Positions 24,218 through 34,875 of a DNA stretch of 64,000 nt are shown here, piece after piece. Origin of the DNA: Thalassotalea hakodatensis. Lineage in GTDB: Bacteria > Pseudomonadota > Gammaproteobacteria > Enterobacterales > Alteromonadaceae. The DNA lies in assembly GCF_030295995.1 (NCBI RefSeq), contig NZ_AP027365.1:2202066-2266065 (forward strand), given 5' to 3'. Position numbers and translations under genes: made by a program. Below the pieces are notes generated by a model. It was given only the letters and a program-made list of their open reading frames with translations, was not told where the DNA came from and made no database searches. How positions within the stretch are numbered: position 1 is the first letter of the stretch; each line of letters begins with the position of its first letter.

Positions 24218-25591
24218 ATGCATATTCAAGGCTTTATTGATAATACTAAAAGGTTGATGACCTTAGCGTACCCTATTTTAATTGCTCAATTAATCCAAAC
24301 ATTAATGGGTTTTGCCGATACGGTTATGGCTGGCCGTGTAAGTTCTACCGATATGGCAGCAATTGCCGTCGCTAGTAGCATTTGGTTGCCTATTATTTTA
24401 ACTATTTCTGGTGTGGTGATGGCACTTGCCGCTATTGTTTCACAATTATCAGGTGCCAATGATTATAAAAAAATTGGTGCAGCAACCCAACAAACCGCAT
24501 GGATTTCATTTTTCATGTCAGTGGCGCTTATTGCACTTTACTACGGTGTAGCGCCCTATATTCAAGCAAATGTTTCTTTAGAACCCCAACTTCAACAATT
24601 GTTATTTGATTATTTAGAATATGTTGTATGGGGCGGCCCAGGCTTTTGTTTGTATTTGGTGTTCAGGAATTATTCTGAAGGTTTATCGCATACACGGCCT
24701 ACCATGATTGTTAGCATTGTTGGTCTTATTATTAACATTCCTGCAAACTACATTTTTATTTATGGTTATGGAGACATACCAGCATTAGGTGGTGCGGGTT
24801 GTGGTATTGCCACTGCTATTGTTTATTGGGTAATGTGTATTAGCATGTATTTATATTGCATTTTCAGTAAACATTTAAAGCATGCTCCTATTTTTGACAA
24901 ACTGTATTTACCTAACTGGCATGAAATTAAATATATCCTTATATTAGGTGTCCCTATCGCGTTATCTTTGTTATTTGAAGTCAGTTTATTTGGTGTGGTT
25001 GCCATTATTCTTGCTCCTTTTGGCGCTGAAACGGTGGCAAGTCATCAAATTGTGATCAACTTCTCGGGTCTTATCTTTATGATCCCGTTAAGCCTAGCGA
25101 TGGCGGTTACTATTTTAGTGGGTACAGCAATAGGCAATAAAAAAATTGAACAAGCAAAGCAAGTGTGTAGCTATTCTATAGCACTTGGCTTGTTAATCGC
25201 TTTGTTTACAGCACTATTTACACTTGCTTTTCGGTATCAAATTGCGGAAATATACAGCCACGAATTAGTCGTTATTGAATTAGCAGCAAGCTTAATGTTA
25301 TTAGCTACACTATTTCAGTTTTCAGATGCTATTCAAGTCATTGCAGCAGGTGCGTTACGCGGCTATAAAGACACAACAGCCATTTTATATTTAACCTTCG
25401 TTTCATATTGGATAGTAGGTTTAAGTGTAGGTTTAGTGCTGGGCATAACTGATTGGATAATAGCACCTATTGGCCCTTACGGTTTTTGGATTGGAATTAT
25501 ATCCGGACTAACAACCGCTGCTATTTTATTAGGATGGCGTTTAAAAGTGGTGCAGGCGCGGTTTGCAACTGAGGCTAAACAAACAAGTTAA
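24218..25591 (+). CDS. MATE-family multidrug/sodium antiporter
   Basis: 457 residues with 12 membrane helices. The N half has LIQTLMGFADTVMAGRVS, and the second half repeats the same layout (VASHQIVINFSGLIFMIPLSLAMAVTILVG). The length and the neighbour ribE suit the NorM/MdtK branch, which expels cationic drugs with Na+ or H+ import. The location next to ribE and tRNA-Val(GAC) matches E. coli mdtK. Confidence 0.9.
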   Translation: MHIQGFIDNTKRLMTLAYPILIAQLIQTLMGFADTVMAGRVSSTDMAAIAVASSIWLPIILTISGVVMALAAIVSQLSGANDYKKIGAATQQTAWISFFMSVALIALYYGVAPYIQANVSLEPQLQQLLFDYLEYVVWGGPGFCLYLVFRNYSEGLSHTRPTMIVSIVGLIINIPANYIFIYGYGDIPALGGAGCGIATAIVYWVMCISMYLYCIFSKHLKHAPIFDKLYLPNWHEIKYILILGVPIALSLLFEVSLFGVVAIILAPFGAETVASHQIVINFSGLIFMIPLSLAMAVTILVGTAIGNKKIEQAKQVCSYSIALGLLIALFTALFTLAFRYQIAEIYSHELVVIELAASLMLLATLFQFSDAIQVIAAGALRGYKDTTAILYLTFVSYWIVGLSVGLVLGITDWIIAPIGPYGFWIGIISGLTTAAILLGWRLKVVQARFATEAKQTS

Positions 25592-25691
25592 CGTGTTAAA
25601 ATGAGCAATTGTTAAGCAAACAGTGACAAAATACTGATAAAACATTTAAAAACGCTTGCAAGACGAATATCAGATCGCTAACATAGCGCTC

Positions 25692-25719
25692 CGTTAAAGA
25701 CGAGCCTTCGTCTTTAACG
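25692..25719 (+). terminator. 12-bp hairpin upstream of tRNA-Val
   Basis: CGTTAAAGACGA and TCGTCTTTAACG pair perfectly around a 4-base loop. It could end the MATE transcript, although no T run follows. Confidence 0.5.
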
Positions 25720-25726
25720 CTAAAGT

Positions 25727-25803
<77 letters not shown>

Positions 25804-25819
25804 CTTCTTAAAAGATCCT

Positions 25820-26269
25820 CTATAGCGTTTTAAAATACTGTAAATAGCCATCTGCTATTTCATAACCTAATGATTCATATAATTTTTGTGCAGACACATT
25901 CTCCGTCGTTGTTTCAAGCCCTATTCCTTTGGCATGAGAGTTAATCGCAAGTTTTTCTGCGCGTTCTAATAACAGTTTCCCTATGCCAATACCTCTTGAT
26001 TCTTCAATGACAAATAAGTCATTCAAGATCCATGTTGCTTGTGCAGATATTGACGAAAAGCTTGGAAATAACTGGGTAAAACCATGCACCGTGTTTGCAT
26101 CGTCAATCGCAAAATAAATGGTTGATTCACCTTTGCTTAAACGAGTTGTAAGAAAGTCAATCGCGAGATTAATATCAGAGGTTTCTTGGTAAAATTGTCG
26201 ATATAAGTCAAATAAAGGAGCGATTTTATTTGCATCGTCCACTGTTGCTTTATTTATTGTTATCTTCAT
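25820..26269 (-). CDS. GNAT-family N-acetyltransferase
   Basis: 149 residues. The acetyl-CoA-binding motif is SRGIGIGKLLLERAEKLA near residue 95, preceded by the strand LNDLFVIEE and followed by GIGLETTTENVSAQKLYESLGYEI. It acetylates an amine substrate that cannot be named. It follows tRNA-Val on the opposite strand and shares no operon. Confidence 0.88.
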   Translation of the reverse strand: MKITINKATVDDANKIAPLFDLYRQFYQETSDINLAIDFLTTRLSKGESTIYFAIDDANTVHGFTQLFPSFSSISAQATWILNDLFVIEESRGIGIGKLLLERAEKLAINSHAKGIGLETTTENVSAQKLYESLGYEIADGYLQYFKTL

Positions 26270-26478
26270 ACATTCACTTACTAGTTGTTAAAGAGCACCG
26301 AGAAATTTTCTTTACTTTTGAAATTGCAAAACGGTAATTGTAGTCACGGATACTAAATTAAGTACACCAAAATTGTAACAAAGTCGGTAAGGTGAACAAT
26401 AAAAACGACAAATAACAGTGTAAATAAAGTAACTTACCCTAAAATGAACAGATACTAAAATTAATAATGGAACCTTGT

Positions 26479-28521
26479 ATGTTAAAGCCAACCTTTAGCA
26501 AATTATTGTTAGCTACCGCGTTAACGCCATTTATGACAATCGCAGCAGATGTGTTCACTTCAACAGATATTTTCTCATTAGAATACGCATCTGATCCACG
26601 TATATCTCCTGATGGAAAAACAGCAGTATATGTTCGTAATGCCTATGACATTATGACCGATGGTAAAAATCGAGACTTATGGCTATTAAATATTAAATCA
26701 GGAATGCACGAACCACTATTTTCTGATGATAAGCAATATTCACAACCACGATGGTCACCTGATGGTAAAAAGTTAGCATTTATTAGTAATATTAGCGGCA
26801 AGTACCAAATACATATTCATTACTTAGAAAGCAACCGTACAGCGATGGTTAGTCAATTACAGGCAGGCATCTCAAGCTTAACGTGGTCACCTGACGGTAA
26901 GTGGTTGGCGTTTAGTCAAAAAGTAAATGCTCCAAACAGTAAGCTTGCAAAAATGCCGAAAAAACCAAAAGGCGCTAAATGGGCGAAACCAGTCGTTGTG
27001 ATCGACAAAGCTTATTATCAAGCAGACGGTAGAGGTTTAATCAAACCCGGCTATAGTCATATTTTTGTTATCCCGTCCGATGGTGGTACACCAAGACAAC
27101 TTACCCAAGGGAATTATCATCATAGAGGCACCTTGGCTTGGAATGATGCCAGCGACGAAATTGTATTTTCAGCAAATAGAAGAGATGACTGGGAATATAA
27201 AGGCTTAGAAGGAGATTTATTTTCAGTTTCCTTAAAAGATGGCAACTTAACACAGCTAACCTCTGCGCCAGGTAAAGAGTATGGTCCTAGCTTTTCTAAT
27301 AACGGAGAGAAGCTAGCATTTTTATCAACATCGAATGCATTAAATCCATACCGTAATGCCAAACTTAACATCATGAACTGGTCTTCAAAAGAAGCGAAAA
27401 TCGTTGCTAAAGATTTTGATCGTTCAATAAGAAGCCCACAATGGCTATCAAACAGTAAGCTAGCTTTTGCCTATGATGATTTTGGCAAACGAAAAGTTGC
27501 TACAATGACCACCAAAGGAAAAATTACTGATCTAACTGACAGTTTATCAGGAACCACATTAGGCCGCCCTTACATCAGTGGTGAATTTCATACCAATGAT
27601 TCAGGAAAAATTGTCTTTACCAAGGGGACAAGTCAACGCCCTAGTGATGTTGCTGTGGTAAATACAAAAGGTAAAGTTTCGCAGCTTACAGCGCTAAACG
27701 AAGATTTACTCGCCCATAAAACCCTAGGTAAGGTACACGAAATCAATTACAAATCATCGTTTGACGGTGAAGAGATACAAGGTTGGTACATTACTCCACC
27801 AAACTTTGACCCTAAAAAGAAGTATCCGTTATTGTTAGAGATTCATGGCGGGCCTCATTTAGCTTATGGTCCTCACTTTTCAGCAGAACTACAACGCTTT
27901 GCTGCTCAAGGCTATGTGGTATTTTATGATAATCACCGTGGTAGTAGCTCGTACGGCGAACGCTTTGCTATGTTGCTTAAATATAAATACAGCTCAAAAG
28001 AAGACTTTGCCGATCATAATTCAGGTGTAGATGCCATGATCGCTAAAGGCTTTATTGATGAAAACAATTTGTTTATTGCAGGCGGTTCAGCAGGTGGGAT
28101 TGCCACAGCATATGCAATTGGTTTAACAGACAGATTTGCCGCAGCAGCCGTAGTTAAACCTGTGATCAACTGGTTAAGTAAAGTATTAACCGCAGATAGT
28201 GGTTTACGACAAATACCCACGCAGTTTCCAGGTATGCCATGGGAGCATGTTGAACATTACTGGCAACGTTCACCTATGTCATTAGTAGGCAACGTAACAA
28301 CCCCTACTTTACTAATGACAGGTGAAGAAGATCTTCGTACCCCGATGGCACAAACTGAGCAATATTATCAGGCACTTAAATTACGAAAAATTGATACTGT
28401 GTTGGTAAAAGTACCTGGTGCTCCTCACGGTATTGCAGGAAAGCCTTCACGCATGATCGCAAAAATTGAAAATACCTTAGCTTGGTTTGAAAAGTACAAG
28501 AATAAGCCTGCACAAAAGTAA
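26479..28521 (+). CDS. exported S9-family prolyl oligopeptidase
   Basis: 680 residues from the ATG at 26479 (GGAA upstream), starting MLKPTFSKLLLATALTPF with a signal peptide ending near ADV. The N-terminal 370 residues form a beta-propeller with repeated WSPDGKKLAF-type blades. The C-terminal alpha/beta hydrolase has the triad Ser537 (GGSAGG), Asp618 (EEDLRTP) and His650 (PHGI). It fits acylaminoacyl-peptidase or dipeptidyl-peptidase-like enzymes acting on short peptides in the periplasm. Confidence 0.92.
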   Translation: MLKPTFSKLLLATALTPFMTIAADVFTSTDIFSLEYASDPRISPDGKTAVYVRNAYDIMTDGKNRDLWLLNIKSGMHEPLFSDDKQYSQPRWSPDGKKLAFISNISGKYQIHIHYLESNRTAMVSQLQAGISSLTWSPDGKWLAFSQKVNAPNSKLAKMPKKPKGAKWAKPVVVIDKAYYQADGRGLIKPGYSHIFVIPSDGGTPRQLTQGNYHHRGTLAWNDASDEIVFSANRRDDWEYKGLEGDLFSVSLKDGNLTQLTSAPGKEYGPSFSNNGEKLAFLSTSNALNPYRNAKLNIMNWSSKEAKIVAKDFDRSIRSPQWLSNSKLAFAYDDFGKRKVATMTTKGKITDLTDSLSGTTLGRPYISGEFHTNDSGKIVFTKGTSQRPSDVAVVNTKGKVSQLTALNEDLLAHKTLGKVHEINYKSSFDGEEIQGWYITPPNFDPKKKYPLLLEIHGGPHLAYGPHFSAELQRFAAQGYVVFYDNHRGSSSYGERFAMLLKYKYSSKEDFADHNSGVDAMIAKGFIDENNLFIAGGSAGGIATAYAIGLTDRFAAAAVVKPVINWLSKVLTADSGLRQIPTQFPGMPWEHVEHYWQRSPMSLVGNVTTPTLLMTGEEDLRTPMAQTEQYYQALKLRKIDTVLVKVPGAPHGIAGKPSRMIAKIENTLAWFEKYKNKPAQK

Positions 28522-28541
28522 CGTTTTAACTGCTGAAACAC

Positions 28542-28579
28542 AAAAAAAGGGATTAACGTATTTGTTAACCCCTTTTTTC
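28542..28579. terminator. bidirectional terminator between S9 and M28 genes
   Basis: AAAAAAAGGGATTAAC and GTTAACCCCTTTTTT form a stem with A and T tracts on both sides, between convergent genes. Confidence 0.88.
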
Positions 28580-28593
28580 TATAAAAGTTACTT

Positions 28594-30234
28594 TTATTTC
28601 ATCATATTGTCACGATATGCTTTAAACTCTGTACCTTCACGCCAATTTGGCCATTCAGTAGTTTCTGCCAATAAATAACCTGTTTCAAAGAACAATTGCA
28701 ACTCAGCGATTAAACCTTGCCAACCCCATGCTTCATTATATTCATCACAGGCTTGATGGTAACATTTTGCTACCTCGGCTTTAACACGGTCACCTATTTG
28801 CTTTTCAGAGTCGTTAAACCACACCGAACCACCACCTGCGCTAAGGGCTGGTACACCCTTTTTCGCTAAACTAAAGTGATCTGAACGATAATAATAGCCT
28901 CTTTCTGGCGTAAGTTCCGCAGTCAACGTTCTGCCTTGTCTTTTAGCTGCTTCAGATAAATAGCTCTCAAGTTCAGATTTACCATAACCTACAACAGTAA
29001 CGTCTTTTTTCTTGCCTGTTACATCTAAACTGTCCATGTTAATCAAGCCAACTATTTGGTTTAACGGAATGGTTGGATGGTTAGCAAAGTAACGAGAACC
29101 CAAGCGCCCTTGTTCTTCCGCCGTAACCGCAGCAAAGGTAATAGAACGTTTAGGTGCTTTTCCTAATGCTTGATAAGCTTTAGCGATGTGCATTAAACCA
29201 GCTGTACCAGTAGCATTATCATGTGCTCCGTTATAAATAACTTTTTTGCCATCATTATCAACATAGCTACCTAAGTGATCCCAATGTCCCATATAAAGTA
29301 CATGTTCTTCTGGATGTTCACTGCCTTTAAGTGTTGCAATAACGTTATTTGATGTAGAAGATTTAATCTCATTTTTTAAACGAATACTGGCTGTTAAATT
29401 AAGTGGCGTTGCTTTAAAGTTTTTAGTCAAAGCGTACTTTTTCATTTCAGTGAAGTCTTTGCCTGCTTTGGCAAATAACGCCTTTGCCTTTTCAATACTG
29501 ATCCACATTTCTACATCAATTGCTGGCTCGTTAACTTCTTTGGCTGGTAAGTGATATTGCGCACCAGTCCAACTGCTTTCAATAACATTCCATCCATAAC
29601 TTGCAGGTTTTGTTTCGTGCACAATTATTGCGCCAGCAGCTCCTTGCCGTGCAGCTTCTTCATATTTATAAATCCAACGACCATAGTAAGTCATGGTATT
29701 GCCTTCAAATAATTTAGGATCTTGCGTGGCAAAACCAGGATCATTGACTAAAACAACGACTGTTTTTCCTTTAACATCTACATTTTTATAATCATTCCAT
29801 TGATATTCTGGTGCATTGATACCATAACCAACAAACACCAGTTCAGAGTTTTTAAGCTGTATCTTTTTTTGTGTTTTACGTGAGGTTGCAACAAAGTTTT
29901 TAGGAAATTCAAAACGTAGATCTGCAATATTTAACGACGTTTCAGGCTTACTGGTAATACTTACCATTGGTACTGCTTGCGTATATTTATCACCATTTCC
30001 AGGCGATAAGCCAAGCGATTTAAAACGCTCTATTAACATCTCTGTTGTTAGTGTTTCACCAACGCCAGAAGGTTCACGCCCCTCAAAAGCATCTGAAGAT
30101 AAGATTTTAATATCTGCTTTTATCTCCTTTTCGTCAAAAGATTGGTATGCTTTATTGAAGTCATCATTTGCATAACTTACGGTACAATAACTGAGAATAC
30201 ATGCGGCAATCATGGTGTTTATTTTTATCGTCAC
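28594..30234 (-). CDS. exported M28-family metallopeptidase with PA domain
   Basis: 546 residues, signal peptide 1-22 (ending SYAND). The PA-type insertion lies in the middle (VKGKTVVVLVNDPGF, then ARQGAAGAIIVHETKPA). Zinc motifs of the M28 domain are seen: HWDHLG (first His), GAHDNATG (Asp), EEQGRLGSRYFAN (Glu-Glu), NMDSLDVTG (Asp) and YRSDHFSL (last His). It is an aminopeptidase for short peptides in the periplasm. Convergent with the S9 peptidase, so the two peptide-degrading genes form a functional pair. Confidence 0.93.
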   Translation of the reverse strand: MTIKINTMIAACILSYCTVSYANDDFNKAYQSFDEKEIKADIKILSSDAFEGREPSGVGETLTTEMLIERFKSLGLSPGNGDKYTQAVPMVSITSKPETSLNIADLRFEFPKNFVATSRKTQKKIQLKNSELVFVGYGINAPEYQWNDYKNVDVKGKTVVVLVNDPGFATQDPKLFEGNTMTYYGRWIYKYEEAARQGAAGAIIVHETKPASYGWNVIESSWTGAQYHLPAKEVNEPAIDVEMWISIEKAKALFAKAGKDFTEMKKYALTKNFKATPLNLTASIRLKNEIKSSTSNNVIATLKGSEHPEEHVLYMGHWDHLGSYVDNDGKKVIYNGAHDNATGTAGLMHIAKAYQALGKAPKRSITFAAVTAEEQGRLGSRYFANHPTIPLNQIVGLINMDSLDVTGKKKDVTVVGYGKSELESYLSEAAKRQGRTLTAELTPERGYYYRSDHFSLAKKGVPALSAGGGSVWFNDSEKQIGDRVKAEVAKCYHQACDEYNEAWGWQGLIAELQLFFETGYLLAETTEWPNWREGTEFKAYRDNMMK

Positions 30235-30373
30235 TCTTATTATCCTAATCGTTGAGTTTGAATGCTCAGCTTAGCCACAAACGAGTTAGAACACCAGACT
30301 ATTGGCTGAATTAACCTTTGCTCTGATGTAAAGTAGTAATCAGTTGGTATTAAAACATTCACAAGGAAGAATC

Positions 30374-31366
30374 ATGCACCAAATAGCTGTTTTCAGCACT
30401 AAAAAATATGATATTGAGTACCTTAATAAATTCAATATTGATAATAAACTTACCTTTAAATTTATAGCATCTACGTTATCTCAAGAAACAGTATCATTAG
30501 CAAAAGGTGCAAGTGCTGTTTGTGTTTTCGTTAATGATGATATGGATAGTAAGGTATTAGAAAAATTACACACCATGGGTATAAAGATTATTGCACTGAG
30601 GTGTGCAGGCTTTAACAATATTGACTTGGCCAGTGCGAAAAAACGTGGCTTTAGTTTGTGTAGGGTTCCCGAATATTCGCCTGAAGCAGTCGCTGAACAC
30701 ACTGTTGGGCTTATGTTAACGTTAAGCCGTAAGTATCATAAAGCCTACAATAGAGTGCGTGAAGGTAACTTTGCCTTAGATGGTTTAATGGGGTTCAATT
30801 TACATCAGAAAACCGTTGGTATTATAGGAACAGGTAACATTGGAAAAGCCACCATTAAGATACTTAAAGGTTTTGGTTGTCAGGTATTATGTTGTGATCC
30901 TTGCCCTAGTGAAGAAATAACACAATTAGGAGCAAAATATGTCTCATTTAATGAAATTTTGACCAACGCTGACATTATTAGTTTACATTGCCCATTAAAC
31001 GAGGAAACAAAACACCTCATCAATACACACACCATCGCACAAATGAAAAATGGTGTAATGTTAATAAATACCAGTCGTGGAGCTTTAATGGATAGCCGAG
31101 CATTGATCAGCGGGCTAAAATCACAAAAAATCAGTTTTCTTGGGCTTGATGTCTATGAATTAGAAAGCGAAATATTTTTTGAAGATCTATCAGAAACCAT
31201 TATCGATGATGATATTTTTGAACGTTTACTATCATTTCCAAACGTATTGATTACAGGTCATCAGGGGTTTTTCACTAAAGAAGCCCTTGAAACCATCGCT
31301 AAAACAACGATCAATAATTTGCTGTGCCTATTAAAGGGTGAACGTTCCGGCAATGAGCTTTATTGA
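30374..31366 (+). CDS. ldhA: D-2-hydroxyacid dehydrogenase (D-lactate dehydrogenase type)
   Basis: 330 residues from the ATG at 30374 (AAGGAAG upstream); the longer frame starts at an unlikely TTG. The NAD-binding domain shows VGIIGTGNIGKATIKILKGFG; the catalytic triad segments are the Arg of NTSRGALMDSRALISGL, the Glu of GLDVYELE and the His of ITGHQGFFT. It reduces pyruvate to D-lactate. LdhA fermentative enzymes have this exact layout. It is close to the Entner-Doudoroff operon on the opposite strand and has its own terminator. Confidence 0.85.
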   Translation: MHQIAVFSTKKYDIEYLNKFNIDNKLTFKFIASTLSQETVSLAKGASAVCVFVNDDMDSKVLEKLHTMGIKIIALRCAGFNNIDLASAKKRGFSLCRVPEYSPEAVAEHTVGLMLTLSRKYHKAYNRVREGNFALDGLMGFNLHQKTVGIIGTGNIGKATIKILKGFGCQVLCCDPCPSEEITQLGAKYVSFNEILTNADIISLHCPLNEETKHLINTHTIAQMKNGVMLINTSRGALMDSRALISGLKSQKISFLGLDVYELESEIFFEDLSETIIDDDIFERLLSFPNVLITGHQGFFTKEALETIAKTTINNLLCLLKGERSGNELY

Positions 31367-31381
31367 GTAAAGTTTAAACGT

Positions 31382-31411
31382 AAAAAAACCAGCAAATTGC
31401 TGGTTTTTTTT
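31382..31411. terminator. terminator after ldhA
   Basis: AAAAAAACCAGCAA and TTGCTGGTTTTTTTT form a strong stem with tails on both sides, serving both convergent genes. Confidence 0.9.
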
Positions 31412-31430
31412 AGCGTCATATATCACTAAA

Positions 31431-32078
31431 TTACTTAACGTGTGCTAATGCCTCTTTAGCCAGTTGAGTAATTTTACCCCAATCTTTAGCCGCAACAATT
31501 TCATCTGACACTAACCAAGAACCGCCACAACACATCACATTTTGTAACGCTAAGTAGTTATTAATGTTATTGATATTAATGCCACCTGTTGGACAAAAAC
31601 GAATGTCAGGGAATGGACCGCCGATAGATTGAATCGCTTTTACACCGCCCGACGCTTCCGCAGGGAAGAATTTAAAGTGATCATAACCGTAATCTATGCC
31701 GTCCATAAGTTCCGAAATAGATGAAATACCAGGAATTAGCGCACAATCACCTTCGTTACCTGCCTGTAATAAATCTTTCGTTAACCCTGGGCTGATGGCA
31801 AACTTTGCACCAGCATCAGCAGAGCGCTGTAATAACTCACGGTTTGTTACAGTACCAGCCCCAACAACGGCTTCTGGAAGCTCTTTTGCTATGGTTTTTA
31901 TTACATCTAGTGCTGCTGGTGTGCGAAGTGTCACTTCTAACACTTTTACATCTGCCGCTAATAAAGCTTCAGCGATTGGTAATGCATCTTCAACATTTTT
32001 GATCACTAATACTGGTACAACAGGCCCAAGGGCAAACAGATCTTTTGGCTGAATTTGCCAATTTTTAGCTAACGTCAT
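31431..32078 (-). CDS. eda: KHG/KDPG aldolase
   Basis: 215 residues. The Schiff-base Lys is in FKFFPAEASGG, the catalytic Glu region is VLEVTLRTPAALDVI, and VGAGTVTN and FCPTGGI are typical. It splits KDPG into pyruvate and glyceraldehyde-3-phosphate, the last step of the Entner-Doudoroff route. It is last in zwf-pgl-edd-glk-eda and overlaps glk by 4 bases. Confidence 0.97.
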   Translation of the reverse strand: MTLAKNWQIQPKDLFALGPVVPVLVIKNVEDALPIAEALLAADVKVLEVTLRTPAALDVIKTIAKELPEAVVGAGTVTNRELLQRSADAGAKFAISPGLTKDLLQAGNEGDCALIPGISSISELMDGIDYGYDHFKFFPAEASGGVKAIQSIGGPFPDIRFCPTGGININNINNYLALQNVMCCGGSWLVSDEIVAAKDWGKITQLAKEALAHVK

Positions 32079-33049
32079 AATTCCTCTTTATTATGTTGTC
32101 GAAGATAAGCTGAAGCGCCTAAAATTCCCGGTTGTGATTCAGTGATCACGAAGGTTGGTATTGTGTGATTAAACGAGCTTAAGCGCCCTTTACTCTCAAA
32201 CCGGCTTCTAAACTCACTTTGTTTAAAAAATTCAATGAAACGTGGCACAATTCCACCAGCAATATAAACGCCACCAAAACTCGACATTGTTAAGGCTAAA
32301 TTACCAGCAAAACTTCCTAATATTTTGCAAAACTGTAGTAACGTTTGATGACATATTCGGCAGTCACCAGAAAGTCCTAATTCAGATATTTGATTAGCAG
32401 AACGAGTAGGTAAACCTGATTGATGAATCTCATTTAATGCTTGATAAATTTGTTCAATACCCAAACCTGATAACAATTGTTCATAAGAAACATGAGAGTA
32501 TTTTTTATCAAGATATTCGAATACTTGTACTTCAATTGCATCAATTGGAGCAAAGTCAACGTGCCCGCCTTCGCCGCTAATGGCATACCAATTATCATTA
32601 ACGGGAACTACATTAGAAACGCCTAACCCTGTGCCCGGACCACAAATAGAAATGGGTTTGTTTGCAATAACTGAGCCTTCGCCAATTTGTATTTTTTGCT
32701 CATCATTCAAATACGGTACCGCATATGCGATAGCCGTATAATCATTAATTAACAAGAGTTTATTTAACTTAAGTTCTTGTTTTATTTCACTTACCGAGAA
32801 TTTCCAAGGTAAGTTAGTCATCTGAATGATGTCTTTATCTACAGGACAAGCAATAGCAAAACATGCATTTATCGTATTATTCGAGATATGGTTTTCTTCA
32901 ATATAGTGTCGAACTACCGCTTGTAAACTATTGAATTCACGACATTGGTAAACCGTTAATTCATTAACTTCTCCATTCGCCCTAGCAATGCCAAGACGAA
33001 TATTTGTTCCACCAATATCAGCAACTAAATTAATGGTCGCTTGACTCAT
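32075..33049 (-). CDS. glk: glucokinase
   Basis: 324 residues. The ROK-less bacterial glucokinase type: LVADIGGTNIRLGIA (ATP loop), LLINDYTAIAYAVPYL (with the catalytic Asp), ICGPGTGLGVSN and ISGEGGHVDFAP. It phosphorylates glucose with ATP to feed zwf. Overlaps edd and eda by 4 bases each, so translation is coupled. Cytoplasmic. Confidence 0.95.
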   Translation of the reverse strand: MSQATINLVADIGGTNIRLGIARANGEVNELTVYQCREFNSLQAVVRHYIEENHISNNTINACFAIACPVDKDIIQMTNLPWKFSVSEIKQELKLNKLLLINDYTAIAYAVPYLNDEQKIQIGEGSVIANKPISICGPGTGLGVSNVVPVNDNWYAISGEGGHVDFAPIDAIEVQVFEYLDKKYSHVSYEQLLSGLGIEQIYQALNEIHQSGLPTRSANQISELGLSGDCRICHQTLLQFCKILGSFAGNLALTMSSFGGVYIAGGIVPRFIEFFKQSEFRSRFESKGRLSSFNHTIPTFVITESQPGILGASAYLRQHNKEEL

Positions 33050-34872
33050 AACGTCGAACCTTCATCAAATAATGAACAAGCACCTGTATCAGCAGTGCTT
33101 AAATTACGACGCATAAAGCCGAATAATTCACGCCCCATACCTTGGTGATGGCCATTTACTTGGAATGTTGCGTTTTCACGTTGTGTAAGTTCGGCATCAT
33201 CAACTAATAAGGTTAATTCACCTTTTTCACCGTCAACAAGCAACATATCACCATTTTGAATTTTAGCGATAGTGCCACCATCTAATGCCTCAGGGCATAA
33301 ATGGATAGCGGCAGGAACTTTACCTGATGCACCGGACATACGGCCATCAGTAACCAACGCAACTTTGAAACCTTTATCTTGGAGTACACCTAAAGGTGGT
33401 GTTAATTTATGAAGCTCAGGCATACCTCTAGCTTTAGGGCCTTGGAACCTTACAACAGCAACAAAGTCTTTCTCAAGTTCACCCGCTTTGAAAGCAGCAT
33501 CTAGTTCATGCTGATCTTCAAATACAACCGCTGGTGCTTTGATCACAAAACTACCTTCACGTAATGAAGAAGTTTTTAGTACAGAGGTACCTAAATTACC
33601 TTTCAATACTTTTAAACCGCCATCCGGTTTGAATGGTGCTTTAGTGGTAGCAATGACTTCTGGATCACCTGAAACATCAGTGCTGTCAACCCATTGCAAT
33701 TTACCATCAACTATTTCAGGTTGTTTGGTGTAACGCTCTAAGCCCGGTCCACAAATGGTTTCAACATCAGGGTGCAATAATCCCGCACCTAACAGTTCTT
33801 TAAACAATAACGCCATACCGCCTGATTGTTGAAAGTGATTAACGTCTGCATGTCCATTTGGATAAATACGCGTTATTAACGGTACTGCATTTGATAAGTC
33901 ATTAAAATCTTGGAAGTTAATAATAATGCCCGCAGCGCGTGCAAAAGCAATAATGTGCATCGTTAAGTTTGTTGAACCACCTGTTGCTAATAACGCAACA
34001 ATGGCATTAACAATAGATTTTTCATTAATCATTTTGCCAACAGGCATATAATTACCTGACTGTTGAGTCAAACGTGTCACTTGGCGAGCGGCAGCTTTTG
34101 TTAATTCTTCACGTAATTGCGTATTTGGCGGAATAAAAGAAGCTCCTGGTAAATGTAACCCCATCACTTCTACAACAAGTTGATTAGAGTTTGCTGTACC
34201 GAAGAAAGTACAAGTACCTGCGGTATGATATGACGCAGATTCAGCTTCAAGTAACTCGTCTTCGCCAATTTCGCCTTTAGCAAATTGCTGACGTACACGT
34301 GCTTTTTCTTTATTTGGAATACCAGAAGGCATTGGACCTGCTGGAACAAATACCGTAGGTAAGTGACCAAACGTCATTGAAGCAATTAATAACCCGGGTA
34401 CGATTTTATCGCAAATGCCCAGCATTAATGCGCCATCAAACATATTATGCGATAACGCAACTGCGCTAGACATTGCAATAACGTCACGGCTCATCAAGCT
34501 TAGATCCATGCCTGGCTGACCTTGGGTAACGCCATCGCACATAGCAGGTACACCACCAGCAAATTGCGCAACACCACCGGTTTCAGCAACCGCTTCTTTA
34601 ATAACCTCAGGGTATTTTTCATAAGGTTGGTGAGCAGAAAGCATATCATTATATGCCGACACAATAGCAATATCAGAATGGTTTATGCCACGTAAAACAT
34701 CTTTCTCTTGCTTGCTACATGCAGCAAAACCATGTGCTAAATTACCACAAGATAAATTAGCACGATGAACCGTGGTAGCTTTCTCATGTTCTATTTTTTT
34801 CAAATAGGCTGCACGCGTCTCTTTACTGCGCTCAATAATACGATCTGTGATCGCTAAAACTTGTTTATTCAT
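33046..34872 (-). CDS. edd: 6-phosphogluconate dehydratase
   Basis: 608 residues, of the IlvD/Edd family with a 4Fe-4S cluster; cysteines in [16 protein letters not shown] and [10 protein letters not shown] are present. It converts 6-phosphogluconate to KDPG, the committing step of the pathway. 3 bases separate it from pgl. The cluster makes it oxygen-sensitive. Length is normal. Confidence 0.96.
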   Translation of the reverse strand: MNKQVLAITDRIIERSKETRAAYLKKIEHEKATTVHRANLSCGNLAHGFAACSKQEKDVLRGINHSDIAIVSAYNDMLSAHQPYEKYPEVIKEAVAETGGVAQFAGGVPAMCDGVTQGQPGMDLSLMSRDVIAMSSAVALSHNMFDGALMLGICDKIVPGLLIASMTFGHLPTVFVPAGPMPSGIPNKEKARVRQQFAKGEIGEDELLEAESASYHTAGTCTFFGTANSNQLVVEVMGLHLPGASFIPPNTQLREELTKAAARQVTRLTQQSGNYMPVGKMINEKSIVNAIVALLATGGSTNLTMHIIAFARAAGIIINFQDFNDLSNAVPLITRIYPNGHADVNHFQQSGGMALLFKELLGAGLLHPDVETICGPGLERYTKQPEIVDGKLQWVDSTDVSGDPEVIATTKAPFKPDGGLKVLKGNLGTSVLKTSSLREGSFVIKAPAVVFEDQHELDAAFKAGELEKDFVAVVRFQGPKARGMPELHKLTPPLGVLQDKGFKVALVTDGRMSGASGKVPAAIHLCPEALDGGTIAKIQNGDMLLVDGEKGELTLLVDDAELTQRENATFQVNGHHQGMGRELFGFMRRNLSTADTGACSLFDEGSTL

Positions 34873-34875
34873 CAG